DNA of 64,000 bases from Bradyrhizobium ivorense (GCF_900696085.1 NZ_CAADFC020000004.1:248001-312000); one strand, 5' to 3'; counted from the first letter of the stretch, positions 36,374 through 45,063 are shown. The notes: a model not told the origin generated them from the sequence alone. Made by a program: numbers and translations.

Positions 36374-36540
36374 CCTCGCCCCGCTCTTGTCCGCCGAAGC
36401 CCGCCTTCGGGCGAAGGCGGATGCGGGGAGAGGCCGCCGCGCATCGCAGATGCGCGGCGGGTGAGGGGGACTCTCCGCGCACCGCGCTCGCTGAAGCAGC
36501 CCCTCACCCCTCCCTCTCCCCGCGAAGAGCGGGGCGAGGG
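36374..36540. repeat. Palindromic repeat, family B (copy 2), inside the ABC operon
   Basis: CCTCGCCCCGCTCTT at 36374-36388 pairs with AAGAGCGGGGCGAGG at 36525-36539. Inside are a CCGCCTTCGG/CGAAGGCGG hairpin and a CCGCGCATCGCAGATGCGCGG hairpin. It fills nearly the whole gap between the binding-protein stop (36347) and the permease start (36568). Confidence 0.88.
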
Positions 36541-36567
36541 GGCTGAAGCAGTTCGGTTCAGGTCGAC

Positions 36568-38289
36568 ATGACAACAATCACCACCACCTCCCCCGCCGCC
36601 AAATCCCGCTTCGACTGGACCCGCCCCGTCCTGTGGCTGTTCGCCGCCGTCCTCGTCCTGCTCATCCTGCTGCCGTTGTCGTGGCTCGCGGTCTACGCCT
36701 TCACCGACAAGAGCCGGCATCCGACGCTTGCGAATTTCGTTACGCTGTTCAGCAATCCCGATTTCCTCGATCCGCTGTGGACGACGGCAATCATCGCGAC
36801 CACCTCCGCGGTGATCTGCTGCATCGTCGCGGCGCCGATCAGCTGGCTGGTGTCGCGCACCGATATGCCGGGGCGGCAGACCATCCGCGCGCTGGTGACG
36901 GCGTCGTTCGTGACGCCGCCGTTCCTCGGCGCAGTCGCCTGGGAGTTGCTGGCGGCGCCGAATTCGGGGCTGCTCAACCAGCTCTACCGGCTGTTCGCCG
37001 GCGAGGACGCGGACGCGCTGTTCAACATCTATTCGCTGACCGGGATCATCTTCGTGATCTCCTGCTACACCTTTCCGTTCGTGTTCGTGCTGGTGGCGAA
37101 CGCGCTTGACACGATGCCGGGCGAGCTGGAAGACGCCTCCGCGATCCTCGGCGGCAAGGCCTGGACCACGGCGCGGCGGGTGACGATTCCGCTGGCGCTG
37201 CCTGCGCTGGTCGCAGGCGCGCTGATCGCCTTCCTGCAGGCGATGACGCTGTTCGGCTCGCCGGCGATCCTGGCGCTGCCGGCCGGCTTCCACACCATGA
37301 CGACCAAGATCTGGAGCCTGTTCCAGTACCCGCCGAAGCTCGAGCTCGCCGCCGCCGCCGCGGTGCCGCTGCTGCTGCTGACGATCCTGCTGCTGCAGGG
37401 CCAGAAGGCGCTGCTCGGCCGCCGCGGCTATTCCGTGATCGGCGGCAAATACGGCGCGCCGCGCCGGGTAGAGCTGAAAGGCTGGCGCTGGGCGGCGCTC
37501 GGCTTCTGTCTCCTGGTGCTGCTCAACCCGGTGTTCCTGCCCTATCTCGCGCTGCTCAACGCCGCGTTCTCGCCGAACGCCACCACGCTGGTGACGCCGT
37601 CGACGGCGACGCTGCACAACATCGTGTTCGTGTTCACCGAGCTGTCGTCGACGCAGCTTGCGCTGAAGAACACGGTGATCCTGGGCACCGCGACAGCGAC
37701 GATCGGCACCATCCTCGCGCTCGTGATCGCCTATGTCACGACGCGAAAAGTGATCGCGGGCCACCGCGTGCTCGGCTTCCTTGCCACCGCGCCGGTCGCG
37801 GTGCCCGGCATCGTGCTCGGCGTCGGGCTGTTCCTGAGTTACACGCGGCCGCCCTTCGTGCTCTATGGCACGCTGTGGATCCTGCTGCTCGCCTTCCTCA
37901 CCATCAATCTGCCCTCGGCCTATCAGCAATTGCAGGCGGCGTTCGCCACCATCCATCCCGAGCTGGAGGAAGCGAGCCGCATCCTCGGCGCGACGCGGCT
38001 GCAGGCGCTGCGCCAGATCACCGCGCCGCTCTTGCGCACCGGCGTGATCGCAACCTGGTGCTTCATCTTCATCGGCGTGATGCGGGAATTGTCGGCGGCG
38101 ATCGTGCTGTTCACCTCGCAGACCAAGGTGCTGTCGGTCCTGATCTACGACCTCAACGAAGGCGGCGACCTCGCCGCGATCGCGGTGCTCGGCATCGCGA
38201 TGCTGGTGATCACGTTTGCGGTGGTGCTGGCGGTGAACCAGATTCCGATGTCCGGCGGCAATGCCGGGGCGAAGTTGCGGAACGGGTAG
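36568..38289 (+). CDS. ABC transporter permease, duplicated (FbpB/ThiP type)
   Basis: A 573-residue permease with about 12 membrane spans, made of two homologous six-span halves. Each half has the EAA-type coupling loop: E-L-E-D-A-S-A-I-L-G-G-K-A-W near 190 and E-L-E-E-A-S-R-I-L-G-A-T-R-L near 475. This internal duplication is normal for iron(III) and thiamine-type importers, and means one chain forms the whole channel. It completes the importer begun at 34207. A large palindromic repeat sits between it and the binding-protein gene and could lower its expression. Confidence 0.93.
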   Translation: MTTITTTSPAAKSRFDWTRPVLWLFAAVLVLLILLPLSWLAVYAFTDKSRHPTLANFVTLFSNPDFLDPLWTTAIIATTSAVICCIVAAPISWLVSRTDMPGRQTIRALVTASFVTPPFLGAVAWELLAAPNSGLLNQLYRLFAGEDADALFNIYSLTGIIFVISCYTFPFVFVLVANALDTMPGELEDASAILGGKAWTTARRVTIPLALPALVAGALIAFLQAMTLFGSPAILALPAGFHTMTTKIWSLFQYPPKLELAAAAAVPLLLLTILLLQGQKALLGRRGYSVIGGKYGAPRRVELKGWRWAALGFCLLVLLNPVFLPYLALLNAAFSPNATTLVTPSTATLHNIVFVFTELSSTQLALKNTVILGTATATIGTILALVIAYVTTRKVIAGHRVLGFLATAPVAVPGIVLGVGLFLSYTRPPFVLYGTLWILLLAFLTINLPSAYQQLQAAFATIHPELEEASRILGATRLQALRQITAPLLRTGVIATWCFIFIGVMRELSAAIVLFTSQTKVLSVLIYDLNEGGDLAAIAVLGIAMLVITFAVVLAVNQIPMSGGNAGAKLRNG

Positions 38290-38300
38290 CACCGCTCTTT

Positions 38301-38384
38301 CCCCGTCATTGCGAGCGAAGCGAAGCAATCCATTTCACCGCTTGTGGAGGCATGGATTGCTTCGCTGCGCTCGCAATGACGGGG
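38301..38384. repeat. Palindromic intergenic repeat, family C
   Basis: CCCCGTCATTGCGAGCG at 38301-38317 and its exact reverse complement at 38368-38384, with GCGAAGCAATCCA/TGGATTGCTTCGC inner arms. It lies 12 bases after the permease stop and may end that transcript. Confidence 0.88.
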
Positions 38385-38474
38385 ATGGAGCGGAGCGCCC
38401 AACCGACGGTTTCGCATCTGGCAATCGCCGCATTGATCCCGATATAAGGCGGAACCCCGCACAATGAGGATCGA

Positions 38475-40574
38475 GTGACCAAACCTGCCAGCAAGCCCCC
38501 CGTCGCACCGCGCCGGCCGCACAGTTTCACCACCCACGGCATCACGGTGACGGACGATTACGCGTGGATCAAGGACCCGAAATGGCAGGACGTGCTGCGC
38601 GATCCCGCGATTCTCGATCCCGATATCCGCACCTATCTCGAAGCCGAGAACGGCTACACCGAGAGCCTGCTCGGCCACACCGACGGCCTGCAGAAACAAC
38701 TCGTCAAGGAGATGCGCGGGCGGATCAAGGAGGACGATTCCAGCGTGCCGTCGCCGGACGGCCCGTTCGCCTATTTCCGCAAATTTCGCGAGGGCGGCCA
38801 GCACGAGCTGTTCTGCCGCATGCCGCGCGACGGCGGCGACGAGCAGATCGTGCTCGACGGCGACGCGCTGGCGAAGGACCACAAATACTTCAAGTTCGGC
38901 GGCAGCCGGCACTCCAACTGTCATCGGCTGCACGCCTGGAGCGCCGACACCAAGGGGTCGGAGTATTTTTCGATCCGGGTGCGCGACTGGGCCAGCGGCG
39001 GCGATCTCGACGATCTCGTCGAGGAGACCGACGGCGGCGTGGTTTGGGCGGCGGATTCCAGCAGCTTCTTCTACGTCAAGCTCGACGACAATCACCGCCC
39101 GATGCAGGTGTGGCGGCACAGACTGGGCACGAGGCAAGCGGACGACATCCTGATCTATGAAGAGCAGGATTCCGGCTGGTTCACCCATCTGCACGAGAGC
39201 GCCAGCGGCCGCTTCTGCGTGATCGCGGGCGGCGACCACGAGACCTCGGAGCAGCGGCTGATCGACCTCGCCGATCCCGACGCGCCGCCGCGGCTGATCG
39301 CGGCGCGCCAGGAAGGCGTGCAATATTCGGTCGCCGATCGTGGCGACGAACTGTTCATCCTCACCAATGCCGACGATGCCATCGACTTCAAGGTGGTGAC
39401 CGCGCCGCTCGCGGCGCCGGAGCGCGCCAACTGGCGGGACCTGATCCCGTATCGCGAAGGCGTCTATGTGCTCGACGTCGAACTCTATGCCGGCCACATG
39501 GTGCGGCTGGAACGGGCCAATGCGCTGCCGGCGATCGTCATCCGCGACCTCAGTAACGGCGAGGAGCATGCGATCGCGTTCGACGAGGCCGCCTATTCGC
39601 TCGACACCATGGGCGGCTACGAGTTCGAAACCACCAATTTGCGCTTCGCCTATTCGTCGATGACGACGCCGTCGGAGGTTTTCGACTACGACATGGCGAA
39701 GCGGACGCGGGTGCTGCGCAAGCGGCAGGAGATTCCCTCCGGCCACAATCCGGCCGACTACGTCACCACGCGCATCATGGCGACCTCGCATGACGGCGCG
39801 CAGGTGCCGGTGTCGATCCTGCATCGCAAGGATTTGGTCCGCGACGGCAAGGCGCCGCTGCTGCTCTACGGCTACGGCTCCTACGGCATGGCGATGCCGG
39901 CGTCGTTCGCGGCCAACCGGCTGTCGCTGGTCGACCGCGGTTTTGTCTACGCCATCGCGCATATCCGCGGCGGCGCCGACAAGGGCTGGGGCTGGTATCT
40001 CGACGGCAAGCGCGAGAAGAAGACCAACAGCTTTGACGATTTCGCCGCGGCCGGCCGCGCGCTGTGTGATGCCAAATATACGAGTGAGAAACGCATCGTC
40101 GGCCATGGCGGCTCGGCGGGCGGCATGCTGATGGGCGCGGTCGCCAACCGCGCCGGCGAATTGTTCGGCGGCATCGTCGCCGAGGTGCCGTTCGTCGATG
40201 TGCTCAACACCATGCTCGACGACACGCTGCCGCTGACGCCGCCGGAATGGCCGGAATGGGGCAACCCGATCGAGAGCGAAACGGATTTTCGCACCATCCT
40301 GTCCTATTCGCCCTACGACAATGTCGCGGCCAAGAACTATCCGGCGATCCTGGCGATGGGCGGGCTCACTGATCCGCGCGTCACCTATTGGGAGCCGGCA
40401 AAATGGATCGCCCGCCTGCGCGCCACCATGGCGGGCGGCGGCCCGGTCTTGCTGCGCACCAACATGGGCGCCGGCCACGGCGGCGCATCGGGACGTTTCA
40501 ACCGGCTCGACGAGGTCGCGATCGTCTACGCCTTCGCGCTGTGGGCGGTGGGGATGGCGGAGGCGGAGGTGTGA
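38475..40574 (+). CDS. S9-family serine peptidase (prolyl oligopeptidase / oligopeptidase B type)
   Basis: A 699-residue cytoplasmic peptidase. The N-terminal half is the seven-bladed propeller and begins with the family block D-D-Y-A-W-I-K-D-P. The C-terminal alpha/beta hydrolase has the nucleophile S547 in G-G-S-A-G-G. The catalytic Asp lies near the G-G-L-T-D-P-R-V-T-Y-W-E-P segment, and the His is in G-A-G-H-G-G-A-S-G-R. The TDPRV and YWEPAKW patterns favour oligopeptidase B, which cuts after basic residues in short peptides. Start is GTG 38475 with GAGGA seven bases upstream. No operon partner. Confidence 0.92.
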   Translation: MTKPASKPPVAPRRPHSFTTHGITVTDDYAWIKDPKWQDVLRDPAILDPDIRTYLEAENGYTESLLGHTDGLQKQLVKEMRGRIKEDDSSVPSPDGPFAYFRKFREGGQHELFCRMPRDGGDEQIVLDGDALAKDHKYFKFGGSRHSNCHRLHAWSADTKGSEYFSIRVRDWASGGDLDDLVEETDGGVVWAADSSSFFYVKLDDNHRPMQVWRHRLGTRQADDILIYEEQDSGWFTHLHESASGRFCVIAGGDHETSEQRLIDLADPDAPPRLIAARQEGVQYSVADRGDELFILTNADDAIDFKVVTAPLAAPERANWRDLIPYREGVYVLDVELYAGHMVRLERANALPAIVIRDLSNGEEHAIAFDEAAYSLDTMGGYEFETTNLRFAYSSMTTPSEVFDYDMAKRTRVLRKRQEIPSGHNPADYVTTRIMATSHDGAQVPVSILHRKDLVRDGKAPLLLYGYGSYGMAMPASFAANRLSLVDRGFVYAIAHIRGGADKGWGWYLDGKREKKTNSFDDFAAAGRALCDAKYTSEKRIVGHGGSAGGMLMGAVANRAGELFGGIVAEVPFVDVLNTMLDDTLPLTPPEWPEWGNPIESETDFRTILSYSPYDNVAAKNYPAILAMGGLTDPRVTYWEPAKWIARLRATMAGGGPVLLRTNMGAGHGGASGRFNRLDEVAIVYAFALWAVGMAEAEV

Positions 40575-40579
40575 ATGCT

Positions 40580-40720
40580 CCCTCTCCCCGTTCTTCACGG
40601 GGAGAGGGTTGGGGTGAGGGCCCCTATCCACGTAGGCGGTGAGAGACGGACCCGCGGAGGCTCCCCCTCACCCGGATCGCATTGCATGCGATCCGGCCTC
40701 TCCCCGCAGGCGGGGAGAGG
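40580..40720. repeat. Palindromic repeat, family B (copy 3)
   Basis: CCCTCTCCCCGTTCTTCACG at the left; the right end returns as CCTCTCCCCGCAGGCGGGGA. It contains the hairpin GGATCGCATTGCATGCGATCC. It is almost identical to the copy at 40830, in the same orientation. Confidence 0.9.
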
Positions 40721-40730
40721 CGAAGAGTCG

Positions 40731-40817
40731 CGTAGCCCGGATGGAGCGGAGCGAAATCCGGGATTCGTGCCAGCGGCGAGATCTCCCCGGATTGCGCTTC
40801 GCTCCATCCGGGCTACG
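40731..40817. repeat. Palindromic repeat, family G
   Basis: CGTAGCCCGGATGGAGC at 40731-40747 is the exact reverse complement of 40801-40817. It sits precisely between the two family B copies. The whole gap 40575-40978 is repeats with no gene. Confidence 0.9.
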
Positions 40818-40829
40818 GGCGTCGTGACT

Positions 40830-40970
40830 CCCTCTCCCCGTTCTTCACGGGGAGAGGGTTGGGGTGAGGGGCTGCTTCTGCAAAAACGGTGAAAGACGGA
40901 ATCGCGGAGGCTCCCCCTCACCCGGATCGCATTGCATGCGATCCGGCCTCTCCCCGCAGGCGGGGAGAGG
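40830..40970. repeat. Palindromic repeat, family B (copy 4)
   Basis: Near-identical direct repeat of 40580-40720; differences cluster in the loop after TTGGGGTGAGGG. It ends nine bases before the RraA-like stop and may terminate that leftward gene. Confidence 0.9.
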
Positions 40971-40978
40971 CGAAGAGG

Positions 40979-41698
40979 TCATCGACCCTTCGCCTTTCGC
41001 CAGGCGGCAAAATCCTTCAGGGTCTGTTCGTCGGTCGCCGGATAGAGGCCGAAGATGCCGCGGCCGTTCTGGACTTGCTCGGTGACGAAATCCTCGAACG
41101 CGGTCATCTCAAAAGTCTCGTCGGCGATCTCGTCGGCGAGATGCGCGGGAATGACGATGACGCCGTCGCTGTCGCCGAGGATCACGTCGCCGGGAAACAC
41201 CGGCGCGTCGCCGCAGCCGATCGGCACGTTGATTTCGATCGCCTGGTGCAGCGTCAGATTGGTCGGCGCGCTCGGGCGGTGGTGGAAGGCGGGGAAGCCG
41301 AGCCGCGCGATCTCGGCGGAATCGCGGAAGCCGCCGTCGGTGACGACGCCGGCACAGCCGCGCTTCATCAGCCGCGTCACCAGGATCGCACCGGCGGAGG
41401 CCGCACGCGCATCCTTGCGGCTGTCCATGACAAGCACCGCGCCGACCGGACAATCCTCGATCGCTTTGCGCTGCGGATGCGCGCGATCGCGAAAGACGTC
41501 GATCTTGTTGAGGTCCTCGCGCGCCGGCATGTAGCGCAGCGTGAAGGCCTCGCCGACCATGGTCGGCTGGTCCGGGCTCAGCGGATGGACGTCCTGGATC
41601 ATCTGGATGCGGAAGCCGCGCTTGAACAGCGCGGTGGCGACGGTGGCGGTGGAGACGGATTTGAGTTTGTTGCGGGTGGTATCGCTGAGTTTTGACAT
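40979..41698 (-). CDS. RraA-family protein (putative aldolase/decarboxylase)
   Basis: A 239-residue RraA-like protein. The family motifs are V-T-D-G-G-F-R-D-S (metal and substrate contacts R and D), G-D-V-I-L-G-D-S-D-G-V-I-V-I-P and an N-terminal V-A-T-A-L-F-K-R-G block. RraA itself is a ribonuclease E inhibitor in enterics, but many relatives are class II 4-hydroxy-4-methyl-2-oxoglutarate aldolases or oxaloacetate decarboxylases. Its neighbour on the same strand is a sugar-acid dehydratase, so a catabolic aldolase role is more likely than RNA regulation. The gap between them (105 bases) holds a palindromic repeat. Confidence 0.85.
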   Translation of the reverse strand: MSKLSDTTRNKLKSVSTATVATALFKRGFRIQMIQDVHPLSPDQPTMVGEAFTLRYMPAREDLNKIDVFRDRAHPQRKAIEDCPVGAVLVMDSRKDARAASAGAILVTRLMKRGCAGVVTDGGFRDSAEIARLGFPAFHHRPSAPTNLTLHQAIEINVPIGCGDAPVFPGDVILGDSDGVIVIPAHLADEIADETFEMTAFEDFVTEQVQNGRGIFGLYPATDEQTLKDFAAWRKAKGR

Positions 41699-41715
41699 GA
41701 TGCTCTATCCTTAAT

Positions 41716-41799
41716 GTCATTCCGGGGCACTCGCGTCAGCGCGTGAACCCGGAATCTCGAGGTTCCGGATTCGATGCTGCGCATCGCTCCGGAACGACG
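41716..41799. repeat. Palindromic intergenic repeat, family D (copy 2)
   Basis: GTCATTCCGG at the left and CCGGAACGAC at the right, with inner CCGGAATCTCGAGGTTCCGG and GATGCTGCGCATC hairpins. It lies between the dehydratase and RraA-like genes. Confidence 0.85.
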
Positions 41800-41803
41800 G
41801 TGA

Positions 41804-43549
41804 CTAATAGATCGACGGCTCGCCGACCGGCTTGCCAAAGCCGGTCTCGAGGAAATCGAAATCGCAGCCCTCATTGGCCTGCTTGATGTGTTTTGAGAAC
41901 ATCCAGCCATAGCCGCGCTCGAAGCGGCGCTCGGGCTGCTGCCATTCGGCGCGGCGTTTTGCCAATTCGGCTTCCGGCACATCGAGATTGATGGTGCGCG
42001 CGGCGACGTCGAGGGTGATGCGGTCGCCGTTCTTCACCAGCGCCAGCGGGCCGCCGATATAGGATTCCGGCGAGACGTGCAGGATGCAGGCGCCATAGGA
42101 GGTGCCGCTCATCCGCGCGTCCGACAGCCGCACCATGTCGCGCACGCCCTGCTTCACCAGCTTGGTCGGGATCGGCAGCATGCCCCATTCCGGCATGCCC
42201 GGGCCGCCCTGCGGGCCTGCATTGCGCAGGATCAGCACGTGGTCCGCGGTGACGTCGAGATCGGGATCATCGACCGCCTTCTTCATCGATGGGTAATCGT
42301 CGAACACCAGTGCCGGCCCGGTGTGCTTCAGGAAGCGCGGATCGCAGGCACTCGGCTTGATCACGCAGCCGTCGGGCGCGAGATTGCCCTTCAGCACCGC
42401 CAGCGCACCCTCCTTGTAGATCGGGTTGTCGACGGTGCGGATGACGTCGTCGTTATGCACCTCGGCGTGCGCGATGTTTTCGCCGAGGGTCTTGCCGGTG
42501 ACGGTGACGCAGTCGAGATGCAGATGCTGCTTGATCCGGCTCATCAGGCCGGGCAGCCCGCCGGCGTAGAAAAAGTCCTCCATCAGATAGAGGTCGCCGC
42601 TCGGCCGCACGTTGGCGATCACAGGCACCTTGCGGCTCGCGGTCTCGAAATCGTCGAGCCCGATATCCTGGCCGGCGCGGCGCGCCTGCGCGATCAGATG
42701 AATGATCGCGTTGGTCGAGCAGCCCATCGCCATCGCAACCGTGATGGCGTTCTCGAACGCTCTTCGCGTCTGGATCTTCTGCGGCGTGAGATCCTCCCAC
42801 ACCATCTCGACGATGCGGCGGCCGGCCTCCGAGCTCATGCGGATGTGGTTGGCGTCGGCCGCCGGGATCGACGAGGCGCCGGGTAGCGTCATGCCGATCG
42901 CCTCCGCGATCGCGGTCATGGTCGAGGCGGTGCCCATGGTCATGCAGGTGCCGTAGCTGCGGGCGATGCCGGCCTCCATGTCGACCCAGTCGCGGTCGGA
43001 AATTTTGCCGGCGCGGCGCTCGTCCCAGTATTTCCAGGCGTCGGAGCCGGAGCCGAGCGTCTTGCCCTTCCAGTTGCCACGCAGCATCGGGCCGGCCGGC
43101 AAGTAGATCGCGGGCAGGTTCATGCTGGTGGCCCCGAGCAGCAGCGCGGGCGTGGTCTTGTCGCAGCCGCCCATCAGCACCACGCCGTCGACCGGATGGC
43201 CGCGCAGCAGCTCCTCGGCGTCCATCGCCAGCATGTTGCGGTAGAGCATCGTGGTCGGCTTCAGCAGGGACTCCGACAGCGACAGCGCCGGCAACTCCAT
43301 CGGAAAGCCGCCGGCCATCAGCACGCCGCGCTTGACGTCGTCGACCCGACTCTTGAAGTGCATGTGGCAGGGCTGCGCGTCCGACCAGGTGTTGATGATC
43401 GCGATCACCGGGCGGTCGCGCCACTCCTCCGGCGCGTAGCCCATCTGCATCGCGCGCGATCTGTGGCCGAAGGCGCGCAAATCGTCCGGCGCAAACCAGC
43501 GCGCGCTGCGCAATTGATCCGGGGTCTTGTTGTTCTTCGTCATCGCCAT
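41804..43549 (-). CDS. IlvD/Edd-family dehydratase (sugar-acid dehydratase, L-arabinonate type)
   Basis: A 581-residue iron-sulfur dehydratase. Cluster and metal motifs are present: T-W-S-D-A-Q-P-C-H, M-G-G-C-D-K-T-T-P-A, and Y-G-T-C-M-T-M-G-T-A-S-T-M. The C-terminal D-A-R-M-S-G-T-S-Y-G-A-C block is the variant seen in pentonate dehydratases; the biosynthetic IlvD has S-G-G rather than S-G-T-S-Y-G. It most likely removes water from a sugar acid such as L-arabinonate. ATG 43549 is chosen; ATG 43543 is two codons in. The neighbouring RraA-like gene could handle the next step. Confidence 0.9.
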   Translation of the reverse strand: MAMTKNNKTPDQLRSARWFAPDDLRAFGHRSRAMQMGYAPEEWRDRPVIAIINTWSDAQPCHMHFKSRVDDVKRGVLMAGGFPMELPALSLSESLLKPTTMLYRNMLAMDAEELLRGHPVDGVVLMGGCDKTTPALLLGATSMNLPAIYLPAGPMLRGNWKGKTLGSGSDAWKYWDERRAGKISDRDWVDMEAGIARSYGTCMTMGTASTMTAIAEAIGMTLPGASSIPAADANHIRMSSEAGRRIVEMVWEDLTPQKIQTRRAFENAITVAMAMGCSTNAIIHLIAQARRAGQDIGLDDFETASRKVPVIANVRPSGDLYLMEDFFYAGGLPGLMSRIKQHLHLDCVTVTGKTLGENIAHAEVHNDDVIRTVDNPIYKEGALAVLKGNLAPDGCVIKPSACDPRFLKHTGPALVFDDYPSMKKAVDDPDLDVTADHVLILRNAGPQGGPGMPEWGMLPIPTKLVKQGVRDMVRLSDARMSGTSYGACILHVSPESYIGGPLALVKNGDRITLDVAARTINLDVPEAELAKRRAEWQQPERRFERGYGWMFSKHIKQANEGCDFDFLETGFGKPVGEPSIY

Positions 43550-43721
43550 GGGTCTCGACGTTGCTCGCACGGCGCGCCGTCCCCGGCGCACCTGCCCTAG
43601 CCTACGCATATACAGGATTTCCGGACGCGTCGTCCCCCACGCGCGGCGCAGAGGTGCCGTTCGCTGAACGTGCGCCGCACAGGTCCGCAATGTGGAAATC
43701 GGAGCGTAAACCGACCTTGGC

Positions 43722-44360
43722 TTACTTCTGCTGCGCCGTCATCACGATGCGAACCAGATCGGCGGCGTTGCGCGCGCCGAGCTTCTTCATGATGTTGGCG
43801 CGGTGGTCCTCGATGGTACGCGGGCTGATGCCGAGATGACGCCCGGCCTCCTTGTTGGAGGCGCCCGCGGTGAACTGCTCGAGCACCTCGCGCTCCCGGC
43901 GGGTCAGCGGCTCGCGGCCCGGGAAATGCAGCGAGGCGATCCGCGACGCCGAGCTCTCGGTCCGGCGCCTAGTGTAGGCCTCGATCGCCTCATTGAGGCG
44001 GCTGACGATCTCGTTGCCGCGGAACGGCTTCTCGATGAAATCGAGCGCGCCGTTCTTGATGGCGCTGACCGCCATCTGGATGTCGCCCTGGCCCGAGATC
44101 ATGAAGATCGGCGCCGGATAATCCTCGCCGTGCAGTTCTCTGAGGATATCGAGGCCGGATTTGCCGGGGATATGCACGTCGAGCAGGATGCAGGCCGGCG
44201 TCCGGCTGCGCGCCACCTGCAGCAGCGCGGCGCCATCGGCAAAGCAGATCACCTTGTAGCCGGCCGTCGACAGCACCACGGAAAGCGTCTCGCGCACGGC
44301 GGGATCGTCGTCGACTACGAAAATCTCTCCGCGCGGAACACCATTCTCAACCATGTGCAT
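43722..44360 (-). CDS. FixJ-type response regulator
   Basis: A 212-residue two-domain regulator. The receiver domain (about 12-125) has the acidic pair D17-D18-D19, the phosphoacceptor D61 in L-L-D-V-H-I-P-G-K-S-G and a K in I-E-K-P-F. The C-terminal LuxR/FixJ helix-turn-helix reads L-T-R-R-E-R-E-V-L-E-Q-F-T-A-G-A-S-N-K-E-A-G and I-S-P-R-T-I-E-D-H-R. No kinase gene is adjacent. Codon 3 is also ATG. A copy of the palindromic motif shared by the motility genes lies 68 bases upstream, though its asymmetric part faces away from this gene. Confidence 0.93.
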   Translation of the reverse strand: MHMVENGVPRGEIFVVDDDPAVRETLSVVLSTAGYKVICFADGAALLQVARSRTPACILLDVHIPGKSGLDILRELHGEDYPAPIFMISGQGDIQMAVSAIKNGALDFIEKPFRGNEIVSRLNEAIEAYTRRRTESSASRIASLHFPGREPLTRREREVLEQFTAGASNKEAGRHLGISPRTIEDHRANIMKKLGARNAADLVRIVMTAQQK

Positions 44361-44428
44361 CGTCCATCAGTGGTGCAGCGACATATTCGACTGCACAAGG
44401 AATAGCTCGACCATTTCGATCGATGGAC

Positions 44429-44457
44429 CCGTATTTGTACGGGACGTCGGCTTAACG
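44429..44457 (+). promoter_or_regulatory. Composite palindromic motif (site 1)
   Basis: CCGTATTTGTACGG (44429-44442), nine bases, TTAACG (44452-44457). The outer bases extend the palindrome to CCCGTA-N4-TACGGG. Four relatives with the same nine-base spacing lie upstream of motility-block genes. By its asymmetry this copy points rightward, away from the FixJ-type gene. Confidence 0.6.
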
Positions 44458-44483
44458 CACAAGTAGCGGCGCGCTCCATAAAA

Positions 44484-44648
44484 ATGGCGGTAGTGGAGAA
44501 ACTTGCATGGAATATCCGGCAGCGGATGGCGTTACGGTGTGACCTGCGACGCGAGCCTTGCGGCTGCGCTCGATCGGCTGTGCGAGTCCGCGGCGCCGGC
44601 GCGGCTCCTGAATTGATCCCGCCGAGCCCGAAAACCCGCCGGGATTGA
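44484..44648 (+). CDS. Possible small protein of 54 residues, weakly supported
   Basis: ATG 44484 opens a 54-codon frame to TGA 44648. The product starts M-A-V-V-E-K-L-A-W-N-I-R-Q-R-M and becomes Arg/Ala-rich. There is no clear ribosome binding site. The only support is position: it begins 26 bases after a composite motif pointing its way. The transcript could equally be a non-coding RNA. Confidence 0.22.
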   Translation: MAVVEKLAWNIRQRMALRCDLRREPCGCARSAVRVRGAGAAPELIPPSPKTRRD

Positions 44649-44738
44649 TCCGGGCCGGCTACGCCGACAAGCTCCAACACATCAGGCCGGCGATCCGTTC
44701 CTCGCGGGGCCACGATACGGACGGCCCGCAGGGCCCGC

Positions 44739-45059
44739 TCAGGCCCCGATCCGGTCCGCCTCGCCGGCCGGCGGCCGTTTCTTGGCCGGCTTGCCCTTGA
44801 GGAAGCTGATGTCCATCTCGGTGCCGTTGACGCGGACCAGTTCGCAACGGCGATAGGCGAGCCCGGTTGAGGACAGCAGAAGGAAGAACTCCTTCAGGTT
44901 GAGGCCCTGGATGGAACCTTCGACCGTCAGCGCCGCATCGGTGTCGGAGATGGCGTTGAGCAGGCAATCCCGCCGCCAGGTGCCGTCGATGGCCATGATG
45001 CAGACATCGACACCCCGGCTGAAGGTCACCCGCTCGACGAGTTTGCCATCTTCCGTCAT
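44739..45059 (-). CDS. PilZ-domain-like small protein of the che operon
   Basis: A 106-residue protein starting M-T-E-D-G-K. It has a beta-rich layout (V-D-V-C-I-M-A-I-D-G-T-W, A-A-L-T-V-E-G-S, E-F-F-L-L-L-S-S-T-G-L-A-Y-R-R-C-E-L-V-R-V-N-G-T-E-M-D-I-S-F-L) typical of PilZ domains, which often bind c-di-GMP. The classical RxxxR and D/NxSxxG signature is largely lost, so binding is doubtful. The gene starts four bases after cheR and ends the operon, linking it to motility. ATG 45059 is chosen as it follows cheR directly. Confidence 0.72.
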   Translation of the reverse strand: MTEDGKLVERVTFSRGVDVCIMAIDGTWRRDCLLNAISDTDAALTVEGSIQGLNLKEFFLLLSSTGLAYRRCELVRVNGTEMDISFLKGKPAKKRPPAGEADRIGA

Positions 45060-45063
45060 CACA

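Larger units (their letters stand above)
44361..44738. other. Intergenic region upstream of the FixJ-type gene
   Basis: A 378-base gap between the FixJ-type gene and the end of the che operon. It holds the composite motif at 44429-44457 and a 54-codon reading frame at 44484-44648. Two GATTGATCCnG words occur near 44616 and 44642. Confidence 0.55.
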
